Shown here: piece after piece, positions 11,583 through 26,400 of the stretch
Layout of the letters: each line of letters opens with the position of its first letter
How positions within the stretch are numbered: position 1 is the stretch's first letter
Assembly: GCA_032718475.1 (NCBI GenBank)
Contig: JAUCBJ010004452.1
Coordinates: 1-64,000, forward strand
DNA from: Nemertoderma westbladi
Lineage: Eukaryota; Xenacoelomorpha; Nemertodermatida; Nemertodermatidae
Length of the DNA: 64,000 nucleotides
Direction: 5' to 3'
Program-made: the position numbers and the translations under genes
The notes under the pieces: model-generated
The model's database searches: none
The model's input: the letters and a program-made list of their open reading frames with translations, nothing else
What the model was told of the DNA's origin: nothing

Positions 11583-13740
11583 AACAGAGTATGTTAGAAA
11601 TGTAACAATGTTAGGTATGGGGTTGAAACAAAACAGAGTATGAAAGAATTCGAACAATGTTGGGTACGGGGTTGAAATAAAACAGAGTATGTTAGAAATG
11701 TAACAATGTTAGGTATGGGGTTGAAACAAAACAGATTATGAAAGAATTCGAACAATGTTGGGTATGGGGTTGAAACAAAACAGATTATGTAAGAATTGTA
11801 ACAATGCTGGGTATGGGGTTGAAACAAAACAGAGTATGTTAGAAATGTAACAATGTTAGGTATGGGGTTGAAACAAAACAGAGTATGAAAGAATTCGAAC
11901 AATGTTGGGTACGGGGTTGAAATAAAACAGAGTATGTTAGAAATGTAACAATGTTAGGTATGGGGTTGAAACAAAACAGAGCATGCAAGAATTGTAACAA
12001 TGTTGGGTATGGGGTTGAAATAAAACAGAGTATGCAAGAATTGGAACAATGTTTGGTATGGGGTTGAAACAAAACAGATTATGAAAGAATTCGAACAATG
12101 TTGGGTACGGGGTTGAAATAAAACAGAGTATGTAAGAATTGTAACAATGCTGGGTATGGGGTTGAAACAAAACAGAGTATGTTAGAAATGTAACAATGTT
12201 AGGTATGGGGTTGAAACAAAACAGAGTATGAAAGAATTCGAACAATGTTGGGTACGGGGTTGAAATAAAACAGAGTATGTTAGAAATGTAACAATGTTAG
12301 GTATGGGGTTGAAACAAAACAGATTATGAAAGAATTCGAACAATGTTGGGTATGGGGTTGAAACAAAACAGATTATGTAAGAATTGTAACAATGCTGGGT
12401 ATGGGGTTGAAACAAAACAGAGTATGTAAGAATTGTAACAATGTTGGGTATGGGGTTGAAACAAAACAGATTATGAAAGAATTCGAACAATGTTGGGTAC
12501 GGGGTTGAAATAAAACAGAGTATGCAAGAATTGGAACAATGTTTGGTATGGGGTTGAAACAAAACAGAGTATGTTAGAAATGTAACAATGTTAGGTATGG
12601 GGTTGAAACAAAACAGAGTATGTTAGAAATGTAACAATGTTAGGTATGGGGTTGAAACAAAACAGATTATGTAAGAATTGGAAGAATGTTGGGTACGGGG
12701 TTGAAATAAAACAGAGTATGTTAGAAATGTAACAATGTTAGGTATGGGGTTGAAACAAAACAGAGTATGTTAGAAATGTAACAATGTTAGGTATGGGGTT
12801 GAAACAAAACAGAGTATGTTAGAAATGTAACAATGTTAGGTATGGGGTTGAAACAAAACAGAGTATGTTAGAAATGTAACAATGTTAGGTATGGGGTTGA
12901 AACAAAACAGATTATGTAAGAATTGGAAGAATGTTGGGTACGGGGTTGAAATAAAACAGAGTATGTTAGAAATGTAACAATGTTAGGTATGGGGTTGAAA
13001 CAAAACAGAGTATGTTAGAAATGTAACAATGTTAGGTATGGGGTTGAAACAAAACAGATTATGTAAGAATTGGAAGAATGTTGGGTACGGGGTTGAAATA
13101 AAACAGAGTATGTTAGAAATGTAACAATGTTAGGTATGGGGTTGAAACAAAACAGAGTATGTTAGAAATGTAACAATGTTAGGTATGGGGTTGAAACAAA
13201 ACAGAGTATGTTAGAAATGTAACAATGTTAGGTATGGGGTTGAAACAAAACAGAGTATGTTAGAAATGTAACAATGTTAGGTATGGGGTTGAAACAAAAC
13301 AGAGTATGTTAGAAATGTAACAATGTTAGGTATGGGGTTGAAACAAAACAGATTATGTAAGAATTGGAAGAATGTTGGGTACGGGGTTGAAATAAAACAG
13401 AGTATGTTAGAAATGTAACAATGTTAGGTATGGGGTTGAAACAAAACAGAGTATGTTAGAAATGTAACAATGTTAGGTATGGGGTTGAAACAAAACAGAG
13501 TATGTTAGAAATGTAACAATGTTAGGTATGGGGTTGAAACAAAACAGAGTATGAAAGAATTCGAACAATGTTGGGTACGGGGTTGAAATAAAACAGAGTA
13601 TGTTAGAAATGTAACAATGTTAGGTATGGGGTTGAAACAAAACAGATTATGAAAGAATTCGAACAATGTTGGGTATGGGGTTGAAACAAAACAGATTATG
13701 TAAGAATTGTAACAATGCTGGGTATGGGGTTGAAACAAAA
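11583..13740. repeat. Satellite subregion rich in TTAGAAATGTAAC units
   Basis: Units with GTATGTTAGAAATGTAACAA in place of GTATGTAAGAATTGGAACAA dominate here, frequently several in a row (for example 12720-12900 and 13080-13340). On the minus strand this variant introduces stop triplets in one frame, so the long stop-free frames seen elsewhere in the array break up here. It is a locally amplified subfamily. Confidence 0.8.
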
Positions 13741-16700
13741 CAGATTATGAAAGAATTCGAATAATGTTGGGTATGGGGTTGAAACAAAACAGAGTATGTA
13801 AGAATTGGAACATTGTTGGGTATGGGGTTGAAACAAAACGGAGTATGTAAGAATTGGAACAATGTTTGGTATGGGGTTGAAACAAAACAGATTATGAAAG
13901 AATTCGAACAATGTTGGGTACGGGGTTGAAATAAAACAGAGTATGTAAGAATTGTAACAATGCTGGGTATGGGGTTGAAACAAAACAGAGTATGTAAGAA
14001 TTGGAACATTGTTGGGTATGGGGTTGAAACAAAACGGAGTATGTAAGAATTGGAACATTGTTGGGTATGGGGTTGAAACAAAACGGAGTATGTAAGAATT
14101 GGAACAATGTTTGGTATGGGGTTGAAACAAAACACATTATGAAAGAATTCGAACAATGTTGGGTACGGGGTTGAAATAAAACAGAGTATGTAAGAATTGT
14201 AACAATGCTGGGTATGGGGTTGAAACAAAACAGAGTATGTAAGAATTGGAACATTGTTGGGTATGGGGTTGAAACAAAACGGAGTATGTAAGAATTGGAA
14301 CATTGTTGGGTATGGGGTTGAAACAAAACGGAGTATGTAAGAATTGGAACAATGTTAGGTATGGGGTTGAAACAAAACAGATTATGAAAGAATTCGAACA
14401 ATGTTGGGTACGGGGTTGAAATAAAACAGAGTATGTAAGAATTGTAACAATGCTGGGTATGGGGTTGAAACAAAACAGAGTATGTAAGAATTGGAACATT
14501 GTTGGGTATGGGGTTGAAACAAAACGGAGTATGTAAGAATTGGAACAATGTTTGGTATGGGGTTGAAACAAAACAGATTATGAAAGAATTGGAAGAATGT
14601 TGGGTACGGGGTTGAAACAAAACAGAGTATGCAAGAATTGGAACAATGTTGGGTATGGGGTTGAAACAAAACAGAGTATGTAAGAATTGGAACAATGCTG
14701 GGTATGGGGTTGAAACAAAACAGATTATGAAAGAATTGGAATAATGTTGGGTATGGGGTTGAAACAAAACAGAGTATGTAAGAATTGGAACATTGTTGGG
14801 TATGGGGTTGAAACAAAACGGAGTATGTAAGAATTGGAACAATGTTTGGTATGGGGTTGAAACAAAACAGATTATGAAAGAATTCGAACAATGTTGGGTA
14901 CGGGGTTGAAACAAAACAGAGTATGTAAGAATTGGAACATTGTTGGGTATGGGGTTGAAACAAAACAGAGTATGTAAGAATTGGAACATTGTTGGGTATG
15001 GGGTTGAAACAAAACGGAGTATGTAAGAATTGGAACAATGTTTGGTATGGGGTTGAAACAAAACAGATTATGAAAGAATTGGAACAATGTTGGGTATGGC
15101 GTTGAAATAAAACAGAGTATGTAAGAATTGGAACATTGCTGGGAAAGGGGTTGAAACAAAACAGAGTATGTAAGAATTGGAATAATGTTGGGTATGGGGT
15201 GGAAACAAAACAGAGTATGAAAGAATTCGAACAATGTTGGGTACGGGGTTGAAATAAAACAGAGTATGTAAGAATTGTAACAATGCTGGGTATGGGGTTG
15301 AAACAAAACAGAGTATGTAAGAATTGGAACATTGTTGGGTATGGGGTTGAAACAAAACGGAGTATGTAAGAATTGGAACAATGTTTGGTATGGGGTTGAA
15401 ACAAAACAGATTATGAAAGAATTCGAACAATGTTGGGTACGGGGTTGAAATAAAACAGAGTATGTAAGAATTGTAACAATGCTGGGTATGGGGTTGAAAC
15501 AAAACAGAGTATGTAAGAATTGGAACATTGTTGGGTATGGGGTTGAAACAAAACGGAGTATGTAAGAATTGGAACAATGTTTGGTATGGGGTTGAAACAA
15601 AACAGATTATGAAAGAATTGGAACAATGTTGGGTATGGCGTTGAAATAAAACAGAGTATGTAAGAATTGGAACATTGCTGGGAAAGGGGTTGAAACAAAA
15701 CAGAGTATGTTAGAAATGTAACAATGTTAGGTATGGGGTTGAAACAAAACAGATTATGAAAGAATTCGAACAATGTTGGGTACGGGGTTGAAATAAAACA
15801 GAGTATGTAAGAATTGTAACAATGCTGGGTATGGGGTTGAAACAAAACAGAGTATGTAAGAATTGGAACATTGTTGGGTATGGGGTTGAAACAAAACGGA
15901 GTATGTAAGAATTGGAACAATGTTTGGTATGGGGTTGAAACAAAACAGATTATGAAAGAATTGGAACAATGTTGGGTATGGCGTTGAAATAAAACAGAGT
16001 ATGTAAGAATTGGAACATTGCTGGGAAAGGGGTTGAAACAAAACAGAGTATGTAAGAATTGGAATAATGTTGGGTATGGGGTGGAAACAAAACAGAGTAT
16101 GTAAGAATTGGAACAATGTTGGGTATGGGGTTGAAACAAAACAGAGTATGTAAGAATTGGAACAATGCTGGGTATGAGGTTGAAACAAATCAGAGTATGT
16201 AAGGATTGGAACAATGTTGGGTATGGGGTTGAAACAAATCAGGGTATGTAAGAATTGGAACAATGTTGGGTATGGGGTTGAAACAAATTAGAGTATGTAA
16301 GAATTGGAACAATGTTGGGTATGGGGTTGAAACAAAACAGAGTATGTAAGAATTGGAACAATGTTTGGTATGGGGTTGAAACAAAACAGAGTATGTAAGA
16401 ATTGGAACAATGCTGGGAATGGGGTTGAAACAAATCAGAGTATGTAAGGATTGGAACAATGTTGGGTATGGGGTTGAAACAAATCAGAGTATGTAAGGAT
16501 TGGAACAATGTTGGGTATGGGGTTGAAACAAATCAGAGTATGTAAGAATTGGAACAATGTTGGGTATGGGGTTGAAACAAATTAGAGTATGTAAGAATTG
16601 GAACAATGTTGGGTATGGGGTTGAAACAAAACAGAGTATGTAAGAATGGAACAATGTTGGGTATGGGATTGAAACAAATCAGAGTATGTAACAATTGGAA

Positions 16701-17459
16701 CAATGTTTGGTATGGGGTTAAAACAAAACAGAGTATGTAAGAATTGGAACAATGTTGGGTATGGGGTTGAAACAAAACGGAGTATGTAAGAATTGGAACA
16801 ATGTTTGGTATGGGGTTGAAACAAAACAGATTATGAAAGAATTGGAACAATGTTGGGTATGGCGTTGAAATAAAACAGAGTATGTAAGAATTGGAACATT
16901 GCTGGGAAAGGGGTTGAAACAAAACAGAGTATGTAAGAATTGGAATAATGTTGGGTATGGGGTGGAAACAAAACAGAGTATGTAAGAATTGGAACAATGT
17001 TGGGTATGGGGTTGAAACAAAACAGAGTATGTAAGAATTGGAACAATGCTGGGTATGGGGTTGAAACAAATCAGAGTATGTAAGGATTGGAACAATGTTG
17101 GGTATGGGGTTGAAACAAATCAGGGTATGTAAGAATTGGAACAATGTTGGGTATGGGGTTGAAACAAATTAGAGTATGTAAGAATTGGAACAATGTTGGG
17201 TATGGGGTTGAAACAAAACAGAGTATGTAAGAATTGGAACAATGCTGGGAATGGGGTTGAAACAAATCAGAGTATGTAAGGATTGGAACAATGTTGGGTA
17301 TGGGGTTGAAACAAATCAGAGTATGTAAGGATTGGAACAATGTTGGGTATGGGGTTGAAACAAATCAGAGTATGTAAGAATTGGAACAATGTTGGGTATG
17401 GGGTTGAAACAAATTAGAGTATGTAAGAATTGGAACAATGTTGGGTATGGGGTTGAAAC

Positions 17460-20400
17460 AAAACATAGTATGTAAGAATGGAACAATGTTGGGTATGGGA
17501 TTGAAACAAATCAGAGTATGTAACAATTGGAACAATGTTTGGTATGGGGTTAAAACAAAACAGACTATGTAAGAATTGGAACAATGTTGGGTATGGGGTT
17601 GAAACAAAATATATTATGTAAGAATGGAACAATGTTGGGTATGAGGTTGAAACAAAACATAGTATGTAAGAATGGAACAATGTTGGGTATGGGGTTGAAA
17701 CAAAACATAGTATGTAAGAATGGAACAATATTTGTTATGGGGTTGAAACAAAACAGAGTATGTAAGAATTGTAACAATGTTGGGTATGGGGTTGAAACAA
17801 AATATATTATGTAAGAATGGAACTATGTTGGGTATGGGGTTGAAACAAAACATAGTATGTAAGAACTGGAACAATGTTTTGTATGGGGTTGAAACAAAAC
17901 AGAGTATGTAAGAATGGAACAATGTTGGGTATGGGATTGAAACAAATCAGAGTATGTAACAATTGGAACAATGTTTGGTATGGGGTTAAAACAAAACAGA
18001 CTATGTAAGAATTGGAACAATGTTGGGTATGGGGTTGAAACAAAATATATTATGTAAGAATGGAACAATGTTGGGTATGAGGTTGAAACAAAACATAGTA
18101 TGTAAGAATGGAACAATGTTGGGTATGGGGTTGAAACAAAACATAGTATGTAAGAATGGAACAATATTTGTTATGGGGTTGAAACAAAACAGAGTATGTA
18201 AGAATGGAACAATGTTGGGTATGGGATTGAAACAAATCAGAGTATGTAACAATTGGAACAATGTTTGGTATGGGGTTAAAACAAAACAGACTATGTAAGA
18301 ATTGGAACAATGTTGGGTATGGGGTTGAAACAAAATATATTATGTAAGAATGGAACAATGTTGGGTATGAGGTTGAAACAAAACATAGTATGTAAGAATG
18401 GAACAATGTTGGGTATGGGGTTGAAACAAAACATAGTATGTAAGAATGGAACAATATTTGTTATGGGGTTGAAACAAAACAGAGTATGTAAGAATTGTAA
18501 CAATGTTGGGTATGGGGTTGAAACAAATTATATTATGTAAGAATGGAACTATGTTGGGTATGGGGTTGAAACAAAACATAGTATGTAAGAATTGGAACAA
18601 TGTTGGGTATGGGATTGAAACAAATCAGAGTATGTAAGAATTGGAACAATGTTTGGTATGGGGTTAAAACAAAACAGACTATGTAAGAATTGGAACAATG
18701 TTGGGTATGGGGTTGAAACAAAATATATTATGTAAGAATGGAACAATGTTGGGTATGGGGTTGAAACAAAACAGAGTATGTAAGAATGGAACAATGTTGG
18801 GTATGGGATTGAAACAAATCAGAGTATGTAACAATTGGAACAATGTTTGGTATGGGGTTAAAACAAAACAGACTATGTAAGAATTGGAACAATGTTGGGT
18901 ATGGGGTTGAAACAAAATATATTATGTAAGAATGGAACAATGTTGGGTATGAGGTTGAAACAAAACATAGTATGTAAGAATGGAACAATGTTGGGTATGG
19001 GGTTGAAACAAAACATAGTATGTAAGAATGGAACAATATTTGTTATGGGGTTGAAACAAAACAGAGTATGTAAGAATTGTAACAATGTTGGGTATGGGGT
19101 TGAAACAAAACATAGTATGTAAGAATTGGAACAATGTTGGGTATGGGATTGAAACAAATCAGAGTATGTAAGAATTGGAACAATATTTGTTATGGGGTTG
19201 AAACAAAACAGAGTATGTAAGAATTTGAACTATGTTGGGTGTGGGTTTTAAAAAGTCCTAGTATGAAAAAATGGAACAATGTTGGGTATGGGGTTGAAAC
19301 AAACCAGAGTATGTAAGAATTGGAACAATGTTGGGTATGGGATTGAAACAAATCAGAGTATGTAAGAATTGGAACAATATTTGTTATGGGGTTGAAACAA
19401 AACAGAGTATGTAAGAATTTGAACAATGTTGGGTGTGGGTTTTAAAAAGACATAGTATGAAAAAATGGAACAATGTTGGGTATGGGGTTGAAACAAACCA
19501 GAGTATGTAAGAATGGAACAATATTTGTTATGGGGTTGAAACAAAACAGAGTATGTAAGAATTGGAACAATGTTGGGTATGGGGTTGAAACAAAATATAT
19601 TATGTAAGAATGGAACAATGTTGGGTATGAGGTTGAAACAAAACATAGTATGTAAGAATGGAACAATGTTGGGTATGGGGTTGAAACAAAACATAGTATG
19701 TAAGAATGGAACAATATTTGTTATGGGGTTGAAACAAAACAGAGTATGTAAGAATTGGAACAATGTTGGGTATGGGGTTGAAACAAAATATATTATGTAA
19801 GAATGGAACTATGTTGGGTATGGGGTTGAAACAAAACATAGTATGTAAGAATTGGAACAATGTTGGGTATGGGATTGAAACAAATCAGAGTATGTAAGAA
19901 TTGGAACAATATTTGTTATGGGGTTGAAACAAAACAGAGTATGTAAGAATTTGAACAATGTTGGGTGTGGGTTTTAAAAAGACATAGTATGAAAAAATGG
20001 AACAATGTTGGGTATGGGGTTGAAACAAACCAGAGTATGTAAGAATTGGAATAATTTTGGGTATGAGGTTGAAACAAAACAGTGTATGTAAGAATTTGAA
20101 TAATGTTTGGTATGGGGTTAAAACAAAACAGAGTACCCCATGTAAGAATTGGAATAATGTTGGGTATGGGGTTGAAACAATACAGAGTATGTAAGAATTG
20201 GAACAATATTTGATATGGGGTTGAAACAAAACAGAGTATGTAAGAATTGGAACAATGTTGGGTATGGGGTTGAAACAAAATATATTATGTAAGAATGGAA
20301 CAATGTTGAGTATGGGGTTGAAACAAAACATAGTATGTAAGAATGGAACAATATTTGTTATGGGGTTGAAACAAAACAGAGTATGTAAGAATTGGAACAA

Positions 20401-23400
20401 TGTTGGGTATGGGGTTGAAACAAAATATATTATGTAAGAATGGAACAATGTTGGGTATGGGGTTGAAACAAATCAGATTATGAAAGAATTGGAACAACGT
20501 TGGGTATGGGGTTGAAACAAATCAGATTATGAAAGAATTGGAACAATGTTGGGTATGGGGTTGAAACAAATCAGAGTATGTAAGAATTGGAACAATGTTT
20601 GGTATGGGGTTGAAACAAAACAGAGTATGTAAGAATTGGAACAATGTTGGGTATGGGGTTGAAACAAAACAGAGTATGTAAGAATTGGAACAATGTTTGG
20701 TATGGGGTTGAAACAAAACAGATTATGAAAGAATTGGAACAATGTTGGGTATGGCGTTGAAATAAAACAGAGTATGTAAGAATTGGAACAATGCTGGGAA
20801 TGGGGTTGAAACAAAACAGAGTATGTAAGAATTTGAACAATGTTGGGTGTGGGTTTTAAAAAGACATAGTATGAAAAAATGGAACAATGTTGGGTATGGG
20901 GTTGAAACAAACCAGAGTATGTAAGAATGGAACAATATTTGTTATGGGGTTGAAACAAAACAGAGTATGTAAGAATTGGAACAATGTTGGGTATGGGGTT
21001 GAAACAAAATATATTATGTAAGAATGGAACAATGTTGGGTATGAGGTTGAAACAAAACATAGTATGTAAGAATGGAACAATGTTGGGTATGGGGTTGAAA
21101 CAAAACATAGTATGTAAGAATGGAACAATATTTGTTATGGGGTTGAAACAAAACAGAGTATGTAAGAATTGGAACAATGTTGGGTATGGGGTTGAAACAA
21201 AATATATTATGTAAGAATGGAACTATGTTGGGTATGGGGTTGAAACAAAACATAGTATGTAAGAATTGGAACAATGTTGGGTATGGGATTGAAACAAATC
21301 AGAGTATGTAAGAATTGGAACAATATTTGTTATGGGGTTGAAACAAAACAGAGTATGTAAGAATTTGAACAATGTTGGGTGTGGGTTTTAAAAAGACATA
21401 GTATGAAAAAATGGAACAATGTTGGGTATGGGGTTGAAACAAACCAGAGTATGTAAGAATTGGAATAATTTTGGGTATGAGGTTGAAACAAAACAGTGTA
21501 TGTAAGAATTTGAATAATGTTTGGTATGGGGTTAAAACAAAACAGAGTACCCCATGTAAGAATTGGAATAATGTTGGGTATGGGGTTGAAACAATACAGA
21601 GTATGTAAGAATTGGAACAATATTTGATATGGGGTTGAAACAAAACAGAGTATGTAAGAATTGGAACAATGTTGGGTATGGGGTTGAAACAAAATATATT
21701 ATGTAAGAATGGAACAATGTTGAGTATGGGGTTGAAACAAAACATAGTATGTAAGAATGGAACAATATTTGTTATGGGGTTGAAACAAAACAGAGTATGT
21801 AAGAATTGGAACAATGTTGGGTATGGGGTTGAAACAAAATATATTATGTAAGAATGGAACAATGTTGGGTATGGGGTTGAAACAAATCAGATTATGAAAG
21901 AATTGGAACAACGTTGGGTATGGGGTTGAAACAAATCAGATTATGAAAGAATTGGAACAATGTTGGGTATGGGGTTGAAACAAATCAGAGTATGTAAGAA
22001 TTGGAACAATGTTTGGTATGGGGTTGAAACAAAACAGAGTATGTAAGAATTGGAACAATGTTGGGTATGGGGTTGAAACAAAACAGAGTATGTAAGAATT
22101 GGAACAATGTTTGGTATGGGGTTGAAACAAAACAGATTATGAAAGAATTGGAACAATGTTGGGTATGGCGTTGAAATAAAACAGAGTATGTAAGAATTGG
22201 AACAATGCTGGGAATGGGGTTGAAACAAAACAGAGTATGTAAGAATTGGAATAATGTTGGGTATGCGGTGGAAACAAAACAGAGTATGTAAGAATTGGAA
22301 CAATGTTGGGTATGGGGTTGAAACAAAACAGAGTATGTAAGAATTGGAACAATGCTGGGTATGGGGTTGAAACAAATCAGAGTATGTAAGGATTGGAACA
22401 ATGTTGGGTATGGGGTTGAAACAAATCAGAGTATGTAAGAATTGGAACAATGTTGGGTATGGGGTTGAAACAAATTAGAGTATGTAAGAATTGGAACAAT
22501 GTTGGGTATGGAGTTGAAACAAAACATCGTATGTAAGAATGGAACAATGTTGGGTATGGGATTGAAACAAATCAGAGTATGCAAGAATTGGAACAATATT
22601 TGTTATGGGGTTAAAACAAAACAGACTATGTAAGAATTGGAACAATGTTGGGTATGGGGTTGAAACAAAATATATTATGTAAGAATGGAACAATGTTGGG
22701 TATGGGGTTGAAACAAAACATAGTATGTAAGAATGGAACAATGTTGGGTATGGGGTTGAAACAAAACAGAGTATGTAAGAATTGGAATAATGTTGGGTAT
22801 GGGGTTGAAACAAAACATAGTATGTAAGAATGGAACAATATTTGTTATGGGGTTGAAACAAAACAGAGTATGTAATAATTGGAACAATGTTGGATATGGG
22901 GTTGAAACAAAATATATTATGTAAGAATGAAACTATGTTGGGTATGGGGTTGAAACAAAACAGAGTATGTAAGAATTGGAACAATGTTTGGTATGGGGTT
23001 GAAACAAAACAGAGTATGTAAGAATTTGAATAATGTTGGGTGTGGGTTTTAAAAAGACATAGTATGAAAAAATGGAACAATGTTGGGTATGGGGTTGAAA
23101 CAAACCAGAGTATGTAAGAATGGAACAATATTTGTTATGGGGTTGAAACAAAACAGAGTATGTAAGAATTGGAACAATGTTGGGTATGGGGTTGAAACAA
23201 AATATATTATGTAAGAATGGAACAATGTTGGGTATGAGGTTGAAACAAAACATAGTATGTAAGAATGGAACAATGTTGGGTATGGGGTTGAAACAAAACA
23301 TAGTATGTAAGAATGGAACAATGTTGGGTATGGGGTTGAAACAAATCAGAGTATGTAAGAATTTGAACAATGTTGGGTATGGGGTTGAAACAAAATATAT

Positions 23401-26400
23401 TATGTAAGAATGGAACTATGTTGGGTATGGGGTTGAAACAAAACATAGTATGTAAGAATTGGAACAATGTTGGGTATGGGATTGAAACAAATCAGAGTAT
23501 GTAAGAATTGGAACAATATTTGTTATGGGGTTGAAACAAAACAGAGTATGTAAGAATTTGAACAATGTTGGGTGTGGGTTTTAAAAAGACATAGTATGAA
23601 AAAATGGAACAATGTTGGGTATGGGGTTGAAACAAACCAGAGTATGTAAGAATTGGAATAATTTTGGGTATGAGGTTGAAACAAAACAGTGTATGTAAGA
23701 ATTTGAATAATGTTTGGTATGGGGTTAAAACAAAACAGAGTACCCCATGTAAGAATTGGAATAATGTTGGGTATGGGGTTGAAACAATACAGAGTATGTA
23801 AGAATTGGAACAATATTTGATATGGGGTTGAAACAAAACAGAGTATGTAAGAATTGGAACAATGTTGGGTATGGGGTTGAAACAAAATATATTATGTAAG
23901 AATGGAATGTTGGGTATGGGGTTGAAACAAAACAGAGTATGTAAGAATTGGAACAATGTTTGGTATGGGGTTGAAACAAAACAGAGTATGTAAGAATTTG
24001 AATAATGTTGGGTATGGGGTTGAAACAAAACAGAGTATGTAAGAATTTGAATAATGTTGGGTATGGGGTTGAAACAAAACATAGTATGTAAGAATGGAAC
24101 AATGTTGGGTATGGGATTGAAACAAATCAGAGTATGTAAGAATTGGAACAATATTTGTTATGGGGTTGAAACAAAACAGAGTATGTAAGAATTTGAACAA
24201 TGTTGGGTGGGGTTTTAAAATGACATAGTATGAAAAAATGGAACAATGTTGGGTATGGGGTTGAAACAAACCAGAGTATGTAAGAATTTGAATAATTTTG
24301 GGTATGAGGTTGAAACAAAACAGAGTATGTAAGAATTTGAATAATGTTTGGTATGGGGTTAAAAAAAATCAGAGTACCCCATGTAAGAATTGGAATAATG
24401 TTGGGTATGGGTTTGAAACAATACAGAGTATGTAAGAATTGGAACAATATTTGTTATGGGGTTGAAACAAAACAGAGTACGTAAGAATTGGAACAATGTT
24501 GGGTATGGGGTTGAAACAAAATATATTATGTAACAATGGAACAATGTTGGGTATGGGGTTGAAACAAAACATAGTATGTAAGAATGGAACAATATTTGTT
24601 ATGGGGTTGAAACAAAACAGAGTATTTAAGAATTGGAACAATGTTGGGTATGGGGTTGAAACAAAATATATTATGTAAGAATGGAACAATGTTGGGTATG
24701 GGGTTGAAACAAAACATAGTATGTAAGAATGGAACAATATTTGTTATGGGGTTGAAACAAAACAGAGTATGTAAGAATTTGAATAATGTTGGGTATGGGG
24801 TTGAAACAAAACAGAGTAGGCAAGAATCGGAACAATGTTGGGTATGGGGTTGAAACAAAACAGAGTATATAAGAATTTGAATAATGTTGGGTATGGGGTT
24901 GAAACAAAACAGAGTATGCAAGAATTGGAACAATGTTGGGTATGGGGTTGAAACAAAACAGATTGTGTAAGAATTGGAACAATGTTAAGGTATGTGGTTG
25001 AAACAAAACAGAGTATGTAAGAATTTGAATAATGTTGGGTATGGGGTTGAAACAAAACAGAGTATGCAAGAATTGGAACAATGTTAGGTATGGGGTGGAA
25101 ACAAAACAGAGTATGTAAGAATTGGAACAATGTTGGGTATGGGGTTGAAACAAAACAGAGTATGTAAGAATTGGAACAATGCTGGGTATGGGGTTGAAAC
25201 AAATTAGAGTATGTAAGAATTGGAACAATGTTGGGTATGGGGTTGAAACAAAATATATTATGTAAGAATGAAACTATGTTGGGTATGGGATTGAAACAAA
25301 TCAGAGTATGCAAGAATTGGAACAATATTTGTTATGGGGTTAAAACAAAACAGACTATGTAAGGATTGGAACAATGTTGGGTATGGGGTTGAAACAAAAT
25401 ATATTATGTAGGAATGGAACAATGTTGGGTATGGGGTTGAAACAAAACATAGTATGTAAGAATGGAACAATGTTGGGTATGGGGTTGAAACAAAACATAG
25501 TATGTAAGAATGGAACAATATTTGTTATGGGGTTGAAACAAAACAGAGTATGTAAGAATTGGAACAATGTTGGGTATGGGGTTGAAACAAAATATATTAT
25601 GTAAGAATGGAACTATGTTGGGTATGGGATTGAAACAAAACAGAGTATGTAAGAATTGGAACAATGTTTGGTATGGGGTTGAAACAAAACAGAGTATGTA
25701 AGAATTTGAATAATGTTGGGTATGGGGTTGAAACAAAATATATTATGTAAGAATGGAACTATGTTGGGTATGGGATTGAAACAAAACAGAGTATGTAAGA
25801 ATTGGAACAATGTTTGGTATGGGGTTGAAACAAAACAGAGTATGTAAGAATTTGAATAATGTTGGGTATGGGGTTGAAACAAAACACAGTATGTAAGAAT
25901 GGAACAATGTTGGGTATGGGGTTGAAACAAAACATAGTATGTAAGAATGGAACAATATTTGTTATGGGGTTGAAACAAAACAGAGTATTTAAGAATTTGA
26001 ATAATGTTGGGTATGGGGTTGAAACAAAACATCGTATGTAAGAATGGAACAATGTTGGGTATGGGATTGAAACAAATCAGAGTATGCAAGAATTGGAACA
26101 ATATTTGTTATGGGGTTAAAACAAAACAGACTATGTAAGGATTGGAACAATGTTGGGTATGGGGTTGAAACAAAATATATTATGTAGGAATGGAACAATG
26201 TTGGGTATGGGGTTGAAACAAAACATAGTATGTAAGAATGGAACAATGTTGGGTATGGGGTTGAAACAAAACAGAGTATGTAAGAATTGGAACAATGTTG
26301 GGTATGGGGTTGAAACAAAATATATTATGTAAGAATGGAACTATGTTGGGTATGGGATTGAAACAAAACAGAGTATGTAAGAATTGGAACAATGTTTGGT

